NCBI GenBank assembly: GCA_018268735.1
Contig: JAFDWA010000079.1
Span: 1 to 6,976 of the forward strand
Origin: Actinomycetota bacterium
GTDB taxonomy: Bacteria; Actinomycetota; Acidimicrobiia; Acidimicrobiales; Microtrichaceae
Reading direction: 5' to 3'
Length of the DNA stretch: 6,976 nucleotides
Part shown: positions 1-5,130 of the stretch, one piece after another
How the letters are laid out: each line of letters opens with the position of its first letter
Numbering within the stretch: the first letter of the stretch is position 1
The notes under the pieces: generated by a model
Databases searched by the model: none
Told to the model about the DNA's origin: nothing
The model's input: the letters and a program-made list of their open reading frames with translations, nothing else
Made by a program: the position numbers and the translations under genes

Positions 1-189
1 CTCCCCGGTGACCGCTGTGTCCGGTGCGGCCTCCCCCCAACCGACGGATCCGTCCGCTGTCGTCACCTGCACCAGGACGGTGTCGATGTGGTCGCGCGCA
101 CCGGAGGTGACGGCGAACCGCTCCCGGAGCCGGAGTCGCAGCGGATGGACCTCCACGGAACGGACGGTCCCGCCGCTCACAGGACTCAC
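1..189 (-). CDS. Enolase-superfamily epimerase/cycloisomerase, N-terminal fragment (continues past left edge)
   Basis: The first 63 codons of a minus-strand gene lie here; the rest is outside the window. The translation starts VSPVSGGTVRSVEVHPLRL and continues through RERFAVTSG (residues 22-30), DTVLVQVTTADGSVGWGEA (36-54) and ends at TGE. This order, a first beta strand, an 'F..tsG' segment, a 'vlV.v.t.dG..GwGEa' strand pair and a 'tGE' loop, is the N-terminal capping domain of the mandelate racemase/muconate lactonizing enzyme group, most like dipeptide epimerases, N-acylamino-acid racemases and muconate cycloisomerases. The barrel domain with the catalytic lysines and metal ligands is not visible, so the substrate cannot be assigned. 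The chosen start is GTG at 187-189, with a weak GGTGGA 5 nt before it; a GTG at 178-180 is an alternative. The gene begins 13 nt after the amidase stop on the same strand, so co-transcription is likely. Confidence 0.72.
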   Translation of the reverse strand, partial: MSPVSGGTVRSVEVHPLRLRLRERFAVTSGARDHIDTVLVQVTTADGSVGWGEAAPDTAVTGE

Positions 190-202
190 AGCGATCCACC
201 GC

Positions 203-1621
203 TCACAGCACTGGCATCGCTGCCCAGGGTCGTGCCAGCTCGAGCTGCGACGCGACCCGCACCAGCACGTCCTCGCGCCACGGCGGGGCCACGATCTGCA
301 CGCCGACGGGCAGCCCCGACGCAGCGACGTGGGCCGGCACCGAGATCGCCGGCTGGCCGGTCGCGTTGAACATCGATGTGTAGCAGGCCATCGGGATCGA
401 GTTCATGACCGGAGCCGTCGGCAGGTCCTCCACCCCTGCCATCGCCTCCCCGGCCCTCGGCGGCTCTACCGCCATCGTCGGCGTGACGAGCACGTCGAAG
501 TCCCCGTCCGGACCGAACTGGGCGATCAACGCCCGCGACGCCGCCTGCAGCGCAGCATCGGCTCCGAGGTAGGCGAACGCGTCGGTTGCCCGGGCCGCTG
601 CTCTCGCTGCCGCGTTGTGGGGCTCGAGCAACGCCTCGTCGGCGAGCGGGTTGAGGATCGGCAGCGTGTTCCAGATCGTGACGAAGTGGGTGATGAACTC
701 CCCCGCGTCGGGCCACACGGGTGCCGCCTCGGTGACGTCGTGGCCGAGGCCGGCGAGCGTGTCGGCGACGGACGTGGCTGCGGCGGCGCACTCGGCGTCG
801 ACCGGGATCCCGAGCGCGTTGTCCACGCAGACCCGGACGCGCAGACGGCCTGGGTCCCGACCCACCTCGGCCGCGTAGGAGTCGCTGCGGAGCGGGGCGA
901 CGTTCCACGCACCGGTGTCGAGCTCGGACATGACGTCGAGCAGCGTGGCGGCGTCGGCGACATCACGGGTCAGCACACCGCTCGTCGACGCTCCGACGAC
1001 GCCGTAGACGCGGTTCGTGATGCGACCACGCGATGCCTTGAGCCCCACCAGGCCGGTGCACGACGCTGGGATGCGGATCGACCCGCCGCCGTCGGACGCG
1101 TGCGCGACAGGGGCCATGCCCGAAGCGACGCTCGCCGCGGCACCGCCGGAGCTCCCGCCTGGCGTGTGGTCGGTGTTCCACGGGTTGCGGGTGACGCCGA
1201 AGCGGAGCGACTCGGTCCGGGAGATCGCCCCGAACTCCGGGGTCGCCGTCTTGCCCATCAGCACGAAGCCGGCGCGGCGGAACCGCCCGACGACGAGCTG
1301 GTCGAGCTCGGCCGGCACGTCGGGTGTCGCCCTCGAGCCATGGGTGGTCACCCAGCCGGCGACGTCGTCGAGGTCCTTGATCGGGATCGGCACCCCGGCG
1401 AACGGCGGAAGGTCGGTCCCGTCCCGCCGGGCCGCTGCGACGGCCTCGTCGGCGGCCCGGGCGTCGGCGCGGGCCCGGTCGTCGTCGCGGAGCGTGAACG
1501 CGTTGAGCACGGGGTCGAGCCGGTCCACCCGTGCCAGGTAGTCGTCGAGCACCTCCGACGGGCTCACCTCACCGCTTCGGATGGCGGCGGCGACCTGCAG
1601 TGCGGTGGCATGGGTGTCCAT
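203..1621 (-). CDS. Amidase signature (AS) family hydrolase
   Basis: This 472-residue protein hydrolyses a carboxamide or related C-N bond, probably in the cytoplasm, since no signal peptide is seen. The AS Ser-cisSer-Lys triad is complete: Lys82 in GVPIPIKDL, cis-Ser157 in PGGSSGG, and nucleophile Ser181 in [11 protein letters not shown]. The 24-residue spacing between the two serines is the same as in fatty acid amide hydrolase (217 and 241). Other family features are an N-terminal helix pair (residues 5-35), [11 protein letters not shown] (190-200) and the C-terminal segment [11 protein letters not shown]...[11 protein letters not shown] (421-446). The length is normal for bacterial family members. 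Annotations such as GatA, 6-aminohexanoate hydrolase or aryl-acylamidase are often assigned to such proteins; the sequence does not decide between them, and no gatB or gatC is nearby. The start is the ATG at 1619-1621. It lacks a Shine-Dalgarno site but has a TAGCGT hexamer 6 nt upstream, which suggests a leaderless message. It is probably the first gene of an operon with the epimerase fragment. Confidence 0.93.
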   Translation of the reverse strand: MDTHATALQVAAAIRSGEVSPSEVLDDYLARVDRLDPVLNAFTLRDDDRARADARAADEAVAAARRDGTDLPPFAGVPIPIKDLDDVAGWVTTHGSRATPDVPAELDQLVVGRFRRAGFVLMGKTATPEFGAISRTESLRFGVTRNPWNTDHTPGGSSGGAAASVASGMAPVAHASDGGGSIRIPASCTGLVGLKASRGRITNRVYGVVGASTSGVLTRDVADAATLLDVMSELDTGAWNVAPLRSDSYAAEVGRDPGRLRVRVCVDNALGIPVDAECAAAATSVADTLAGLGHDVTEAAPVWPDAGEFITHFVTIWNTLPILNPLADEALLEPHNAAARAAARATDAFAYLGADAALQAASRALIAQFGPDGDFDVLVTPTMAVEPPRAGEAMAGVEDLPTAPVMNSIPMACYTSMFNATGQPAISVPAHVAASGLPVGVQIVAPPWREDVLVRVASQLELARPWAAMPVL

Positions 1622-1627
1622 GGGCGG

Positions 1628-1633
1628 ACGCTA
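1628..1633 (-). promoter_or_regulatory. Candidate -10 hexamer of the amidase gene (leaderless)
   Basis: On the minus strand the hexamer TAGCGT, which fits TANNNT, ends exactly 6 nt before the amidase ATG. In actinobacteria this spacing puts the transcription start at the start codon. No Shine-Dalgarno sequence lies between. No convincing -35 element is visible. The call rests on pattern and spacing only. Confidence 0.4.
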
Positions 1634-1653
1634 CCGCCGGCAGATGCAGGCCC

Positions 1654-1683
1654 GTCGACCCTGCGGCTGTCGACCCTGCGGCC
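1654..1683. repeat. 15-bp tandem duplication upstream of the amidase gene
   Basis: Two adjacent 15-bp units, GTCGACCCTGCGGCT and GTCGACCCTGCGGCC, differ only in the last base. Each begins with the palindrome GTCGAC. The repeat ends about 30 bp upstream of the amidase ATG, over or just before the expected -35 region, so it could be a pair of regulator sites on one face of the helix or a simple replication-slippage duplication. The sequence alone cannot separate these. Confidence 0.6.
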
Positions 1684-1690
1684 GGCGCGG

Positions 1691-1722
1691 TGACGCCCCA
1701 GCCATCGACGGCCGGGGCATCA
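1691..1722 (-). terminator. Hairpin downstream of the secreted-protein gene, probable terminator
   Basis: Arms at 1691-1703 and 1710-1722 flank a 6-nt loop. Read as minus-strand RNA the 13-bp stem is fully paired, with two G-U wobbles; read as plus-strand RNA those two positions are mismatches, so the structure favours the minus strand. It begins 51 nt after the stop codon of the secreted-protein gene. There is no U tract after it, which is common for terminators in high-GC actinobacteria. It would separate that gene from the amidase operon. Confidence 0.55.
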
Positions 1723-1773
1723 CCGGGTTGCGACCGACGATCGCACCGCTTGGACGTCCTCCAGTGCGCCGCG

Positions 1774-2724
1774 TCAGGTGGCGTGCACCGACACCGCCGT
1801 GAGCGGCCCTCCGTCACCGTTGGGGATCCGGATGTCGAATCCGCACTCGCCGAAGGCGTGACGCCCGACGACGTTGGACGAGCCGCCCGAGTCACCGAAC
1901 TGGACGGCATGGTCGTTGCCGAAGCACAGGAAGCTGGCATCGATCGTGTTCGTCATGACCTCGTTCGCGTCCGGGTCCCCCATCCGGTTGAACGCGACGA
2001 CGGCGTTGTCGGCGACGTGGTTGCGCAACGCTCCGAACCAGCACGACTGCAGCCCCACCACGACGAGGTTCCCACCGATCGAGTTGTCCTCGAAGTCGCT
2101 GAACACAGGCAGCGGATGACCCGGACCTTCGCCGTTCGCCAGCGAGGGAGCAGAAGCCCACAGAGGAGGAACCGGTGCGGGTGTGTTGGTCGCCGGGTTG
2201 CCGTCGCAGGTCCCCGACCCGGATCCGTCGACCAGCGCCGCGCCGCCGCCACCACCGAAGAGCACCGCGTTGCCGTCGATGCGCACTGAATGGACCACGA
2301 CACCAAGCGCTCCGATCCCCGTCAGGTTCCCACCCACGGAGTCCGCACCCATCGTGGTGCCGTTCGGACATCCGTTGGCACCATCACACCCGAACAGGAG
2401 CACTCCACCCGGATCGACCAGGACATCTCCCCGGACCTTCAACGTGCCGGGCAACCCGTCGGCTCCTGTCGCCGCCGGGTTCACCGGCGTGGCTGCGTCG
2501 AGCAGCGCTCCCGACATCACCGTCAGGTTGCGCTTCACCACCACGGCACCCGAGGGGAGGAAGCACGTCCCCCTGACGAGCACCGATGAGTACACCCCTG
2601 ACGGAACGTTCCCGCCAGAGCACACGTACCGGGATGTGGACGCACCGGCAGTCGGTGGTCCCACCACTGCGACGCTCGCCAAGATCAGCGACGCGCCAAG
2701 CAACGCCTTCCATATTCGAGACAT
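1774..2724 (-). CDS. Secreted Gly/Val-rich, eight-cysteine protein of unknown function (beta-helix-like)
   Basis: This 316-residue protein appears to be exported. Residues 1-28 form a Sec signal peptide: basic MSRIWK, hydrophobic core ALLGASLILASVAVVG, and cleavage site AGA|ST. The mature part has no membrane segment. It is made of short strand-like blocks separated by Gly/Asn turns, such as SSVLVRGTCFLPSGAVVVKRNLTV (46-69), TLKVRGDVLVDPGGVLL, VGGNLTGIGA and IGGNLVVVG. This pattern suggests a right-handed beta-helix or other solenoid. It has eight cysteines (35, 54, 113, 119, 173, 228, 267, 294), all after the signal peptide, enough for four disulfides. The C-terminal part with AVQFGDSGGSSNVVGRHAFGECGF (273-296) looks like a block I associate from memory with hypothetical secreted actinobacterial proteins. 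No catalytic motif is recognised. The start is the ATG at 2722-2724 because of the signal peptide and the perfect AAGGAGGT before it; the frame stays open upstream to about 3072, but that part is arginine-rich, overlaps the dehydrogenase gene and has no such ribosome site. Confidence 0.85.
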   Translation of the reverse strand: MSRIWKALLGASLILASVAVVGPPTAGASTSRYVCSGGNVPSGVYSSVLVRGTCFLPSGAVVVKRNLTVMSGALLDAATPVNPAATGADGLPGTLKVRGDVLVDPGGVLLFGCDGANGCPNGTTMGADSVGGNLTGIGALGVVVHSVRIDGNAVLFGGGGGAALVDGSGSGTCDGNPATNTPAPVPPLWASAPSLANGEGPGHPLPVFSDFEDNSIGGNLVVVGLQSCWFGALRNHVADNAVVAFNRMGDPDANEVMTNTIDASFLCFGNDHAVQFGDSGGSSNVVGRHAFGECGFDIRIPNGDGGPLTAVSVHAT

Positions 2725-2733
2725 TCCCCCACT

Positions 2734-2741
2734 ACCTCCTT
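2734..2741 (-). promoter_or_regulatory. Perfect Shine-Dalgarno site of the secreted-protein gene
   Basis: The minus strand reads AAGGAGGT, with 9 nt between it and the ATG at 2722-2724. It is by far the strongest ribosome binding site in the window and decides the start of this gene. Most neighbours lack one, so this gene is probably highly translated or at least differs in initiation mode. Confidence 0.8.
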
Positions 2742-2746
2742 GTGCA

Positions 2747-2760
2747 GGCCGAGACCGGCC
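2747..2760 (-). other. Small hairpin in the leader of the secreted-protein gene
   Basis: The minus strand reads GGCCGGTCTCGGCC, a 5-bp GC stem with a GTCT loop, ending 5 nt before the Shine-Dalgarno site. It could influence translation or mRNA stability by its position. It is short, and such stems are common by chance in high-GC DNA. Confidence 0.3.
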
Positions 2761-2849
2761 GCTGCGGATGTGCGCGGGGCGCTCCAACACATGGGATCCG
2801 GTTGCACGTGGACCCGACGAGGCCACCGCAGCTGTCATCGTCGCCCTCG

Positions 2850-2855
2850 TGTCAA
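2850..2855 (-). promoter_or_regulatory. Candidate -35 element of the secreted-protein gene
   Basis: The minus strand carries an exact TTGACA about 125 nt upstream of the secreted-protein ATG. No A/T-rich -10 hexamer is found 16-18 nt downstream (the sequence there is GCTGCG-like), so the promoter is incomplete by sigma-70 standards. If used, it would give a leader of roughly 100 nt. Confidence 0.25.
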
Positions 2856-2878
2856 CTGCAGCCTGAGGATCCACTTCG

Positions 2879-2912
2879 CTTGACCGGACTGCACGCACCT
2901 TGACCGGACTGC
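2879..2912. repeat. Two 14-bp direct repeats, 20-bp period
   Basis: CTTGACCGGACTGC occurs exactly at 2879-2892 and 2899-2912. A shorter copy, CGGACTGC, follows at 2923-2930. The 20-bp period is close to two helical turns, so both full copies face the same side of the DNA. They lie in the intergenic region 24-62 bp upstream of the TTGACA candidate for the secreted-protein gene, where activator sites would be expected. They may instead be relics of a duplication. Confidence 0.6.
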
Positions 2913-2936
2913 CGACGTCCCTCGGACTGCGGAGGT

Positions 2937-2957
2937 CCGACGGGATGGTCCCGTCGG
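2937..2957 (-). terminator. Hairpin terminator after the short-chain dehydrogenase gene
   Basis: CCGACGGGA at 2937-2945 and TCCCGTCGG at 2949-2957 form a perfect 9-bp inverted repeat around a 3-nt loop. It begins 6 nt after the dehydrogenase stop codon, on the exit side of that gene. No U tract follows. The position and perfect GC-rich stem support a terminator or mRNA 3'-end stabiliser. Confidence 0.6.
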
Positions 2958-2963
2958 GTTGGG

Positions 2964-3800
2964 TCAGCGGCCGAATCCGGGGACGCCCGGCGCGAGCTTG
3001 CCCGCGGTCCACGCCGCATCGACGGCGAAGTCGGCGCCGCTGCACCCGCGGGCGGCGTCGGAGAGGAGCCACACCACCATCTCGGTCACGTCGTGCATGT
3101 CGACGTTCCGAGGCCTCCCCTGCTCCTGGTACGGCACCTGTGGCGCCTTCTCGAGGTAGAGCGGCAGGTCGAAGTCGCCGATGAACGGCGTGAACATCTC
3201 GGGGTTGCCCATGCCGGGGCAGACCGTGTTGACGCGGATCCGGTCACGTCCGAGCTCGATCGCGCTGGACCGGGTCAGGCCACGCAGCCCCCACTTGGAA
3301 GCGGAGTAGGCCACCGTCGAGTTCATGCCCTCGAGGCCGGCGATCGACGAGATGTTGACGATCGAACCACCGCCGCCGGAGCGCAGCACCGGCGTGACGG
3401 CACGGATCCCCAGCGCGGGCCCGACGAGGTTCACCTCGATGAGGCGGGCCAGGCGCTCCGGTGCCATGTCCTCGAGCAGACCCAGGTGGAGGATCGCGGC
3501 GTTGTTCACGAGCCCGTCGAGCCCACCGAGCTCGTCATCCGCGACGCGGACCGCCCGGTCCCATCCCTCCGGCGAGGTCACGTCGAGCTCGACGAAGCCG
3601 GCCGCTGGACCGAGTCGTTCGGCAGTGGCCTCGCCGGGCGCCACCAGCACGTCGCCGATGAGCACCCGGCCGCCGAGGTCGACGATGCGGGCGGCGATCG
3701 CCTCGCCGAGGCCTTGGGCCGCGCCGGTCACCAGGATGCGTCGTCGGTCGAGTCGGGTGATGGCGTCACCGGAACGTGTGGTGGATGGATCGTCGGTCAT
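2964..3800 (-). CDS. Short-chain dehydrogenase/reductase (classical SDR), probably NAD-dependent
   Basis: This 278-residue cytoplasmic oxidoreductase has the full classical SDR set: the cofactor loop TGAAQGLG (residues 25-32), DVTS (73-76) contacting adenine, NNAA (99-102), and the catalytic tetrad Asn124, Ser152, Tyr165 and Lys169 (YSASK). Asp50 at the end of the second strand (VLIGDV) suggests preference for NAD(H) over NADP(H). The proposed substrate is a secondary alcohol or ketone. The motif context resembles 3-alpha(20-beta)-hydroxysteroid dehydrogenase-like SDRs, but the substrate cannot be set from sequence. The start is the ATG at 3798-3800, with GAGAGG 5 nt upstream; this gives a normal N-terminus. 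The frame is open for 39 more codons, but that part would cross the divergent promoter region. It is transcribed away from argJ and appears to be a single-gene unit ended by the hairpin at 2937-2957. Confidence 0.93.
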   Translation of the reverse strand: MTDDPSTTRSGDAITRLDRRRILVTGAAQGLGEAIAARIVDLGGRVLIGDVLVAPGEATAERLGPAAGFVELDVTSPEGWDRAVRVADDELGGLDGLVNNAAILHLGLLEDMAPERLARLIEVNLVGPALGIRAVTPVLRSGGGGSIVNISSIAGLEGMNSTVAYSASKWGLRGLTRSSAIELGRDRIRVNTVCPGMGNPEMFTPFIGDFDLPLYLEKAPQVPYQEQGRPRNVDMHDVTEMVVWLLSDAARGCSGADFAVDAAWTAGKLAPGVPGFGR

Positions 3801-3836
3801 CGTCGCCTCTCGGTGGATGCTGGGCCGCCAGGACCT

Positions 3837-3871
3837 GTGAGTCTGCCAGCCCCGCGGTCTGCGAGACTCAC
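3837..3871. promoter_or_regulatory. 8-bp inverted repeat in the divergent SDR/argJ region, candidate operator
   Basis: GTGAGTCT at 3837-3844 and AGACTCAC at 3864-3871 are perfect reverse complements separated by 19 bp. The right arm ends 6 bp before the argJ ATG. The hexamer GTCTGC is also repeated at 3841-3846 and 3857-3862. The spacing could suit a dimeric regulator, and the place would let it affect argJ and perhaps the SDR gene. The sequence does not resemble the AT-rich ARG box bound by ArgR. Confidence 0.4.
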
Positions 3872-3877
3872 CCGTCG

Positions 3878-5065
3878 ATGGATGACGAACGGCTCCCGGT
3901 CGACGCCGAGCTGCCACGCGGGTTCACCGCGCACGTGGCGAACGTCGGCATCAAGGACGACTCCGAGGACTTCCTGGTCGTCGCTGCGGACCGGCCGTGC
4001 TCGGCTGCCGCGGTGTTCACGAGATCGCGGTTCGCCGGCCCGAGCGTCGAGGTGTCACGACGGCACGTCGCGAACGGCGAGCTGCGCGCCGTCGTGGTGG
4101 TGTCGAAGAACGCCAACGTCGCGACCGGACGCGAAGGCCTCGCCGACGCCGAGGAGCTCGCCGCCGGCGTCGCGTCGGTGCTCGGTACGTCGAGCGACGA
4201 GGTCCTCGTGGCCTCCACCGGAGTCATCGGGCGTCGGTACCCGATGGACCGGATCCGCTCGCACCTCGCCGCGATGTCGCTGCCGTTCACGCAGACCTCC
4301 GCCCGGGCAGCAGCGGGCGCCATCATGACGACCGACACCCATCCGAAGGTCGCCCGGACCTGGATGCCCACCGACCACGGTCGCGCGAGCGTGGTCGGCA
4401 TCGCGAAGGGTGTCGGGATGATCGAGCCCGACATGGCGACGATGCTGGCGTTCGTCTTCACGGATGCGACCGTCGACGCCGACGTGCTCGACACCACGTT
4501 CCGCCGCGTGGTCGAGCGCACCTTCAACAGCCTCAGCGTGGACACCGACACCTCGACCTCCGACACCGCCGCGGTGCTCGCGAGCGGGATCGGCGGCACT
4601 CCCGGAGCCGAGGCACTGGAGGAGTCGCTCGGCGTGGTCTGCCTCGACCTCACCCGCCAGCTCGCGGCCGACGGCGAGGGCGCCGAGACGTTGATCGTCG
4701 TCGATGTGACCGGGGCCCGTGACGACGCTCAGGCGAAGCGGGTCGCGAAGGCGGTCGTCAACTCGCCGCTCGTCAAGACCGCGGTGCACGGCGCGGACCC
4801 GAACTGGGGTCGGGTCGTGATGGCGGTCGGGAAGTGCTCCGACGACACCGACATCGACGCGGAGCGTGTCACGGTCCGCTTCGGTGGTCGGGAGGTCTAC
4901 CCCGATGAGCCCGACGCCGCCGGGCTGCAGGCCCTCAGCGAGTACCTGCGGGCCGACGAGGTCACGATCAGCGTCGACCTGGGCATCGCCGAGGGCGCGT
5001 GGACGGTGTACGGCTGCGACCTCACCGATGGCTACGTGCGCATCAACGCCGACTACACGACCTGA
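3878..5065 (+). CDS. argJ: Glutamate N-acetyltransferase / ornithine acetyltransferase ArgJ
   Basis: ArgJ moves the acetyl group of N-acetylornithine to glutamate, completing the acetyl cycle of arginine biosynthesis; bifunctional forms also use acetyl-CoA. The 395-residue length is typical. The oxyanion-hole motif is STGVIG (113-118). The self-cleavage segment is KGVGMIEPDMATMLAF (177-192), so the precursor should be cut between Ala187 and Thr188, with Thr188 as the nucleophile. DTDTSTSDTAAVLASG (222-237), KTAVHGADPNWGR (300-312) and the C-terminus YVRINADYTT are also family marks. The form DTDTSTSD has Thr and Ser where Gly and Asn are usual. Whether it is mono- or bifunctional cannot be read from sequence. 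The start is ATG 3878-3880, which gives the usual short N-terminus before LPRGF; no Shine-Dalgarno site is visible. No other arg gene lies in the window, so it is apart from the usual argCJBD cluster, at least locally. Confidence 0.96.
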   Translation: MDDERLPVDAELPRGFTAHVANVGIKDDSEDFLVVAADRPCSAAAVFTRSRFAGPSVEVSRRHVANGELRAVVVVSKNANVATGREGLADAEELAAGVASVLGTSSDEVLVASTGVIGRRYPMDRIRSHLAAMSLPFTQTSARAAAGAIMTTDTHPKVARTWMPTDHGRASVVGIAKGVGMIEPDMATMLAFVFTDATVDADVLDTTFRRVVERTFNSLSVDTDTSTSDTAAVLASGIGGTPGAEALEESLGVVCLDLTRQLAADGEGAETLIVVDVTGARDDAQAKRVAKAVVNSPLVKTAVHGADPNWGRVVMAVGKCSDDTDIDAERVTVRFGGREVYPDEPDAAGLQALSEYLRADEVTISVDLGIAEGAWTVYGCDLTDGYVRINADYTT

Positions 5066-5108
5066 ACGGACCGGACCAGGGAGGGGATCGAACTCTCGCC
5101 ATCGGTCC

Positions 5109-5127
5109 CCGGCGACCTGCTCGCCGG
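5109..5127. terminator. Hairpin between convergent argJ and racemase genes, probable bidirectional terminator
   Basis: CCGGCGA at 5109-5115 and TCGCCGG at 5121-5127 form a perfect 7-bp stem with a 5-nt loop. It lies in the 65-bp gap between two convergent genes, 3 bp beyond the racemase stop and 43 bp beyond the argJ stop. It can fold in either transcript. There is no U tract on either side. Confidence 0.5.
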
Positions 5128-5130
5128 CTG

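Noticed and set aside
8..1693. A 561-codon open frame on the plus strand across the amidase gene
   Set aside because: It is antisense to a clear amidase, is Arg/Gly/Asp/Val-rich without any motif, and is expected because high-GC third positions remove stop codons from opposite frames.
2725..3072. N-terminal extension of the secreted-protein frame by 116 codons
   Set aside because: The extension is arginine-rich, overlaps the end of the dehydrogenase gene and would bury a good signal peptide; the perfect Shine-Dalgarno site supports the start at 2724.
3801..3917. N-terminal extension of the dehydrogenase by 39 codons
   Set aside because: It would overlap the start of argJ and cross the divergent promoter region; the normal SDR N-terminus and a GAGAGG site fit the ATG at 3800.
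3093..4328. Plus-strand open frame of 411 codons across the dehydrogenase and the start of argJ
   Set aside because: It is antisense to the dehydrogenase and out of frame with argJ, and contains no motif of its own.
5079..5105. tRNA-like T-arm on the minus strand (GAGAGTTCGATCCCCTC) after the racemase gene
   Set aside because: It matches the T-loop consensus, but the stem has a mismatch and no matching acceptor 5' strand, D-arm or anticodon arm is found upstream. It may be chance; I see no tRNA or clear attachment site.
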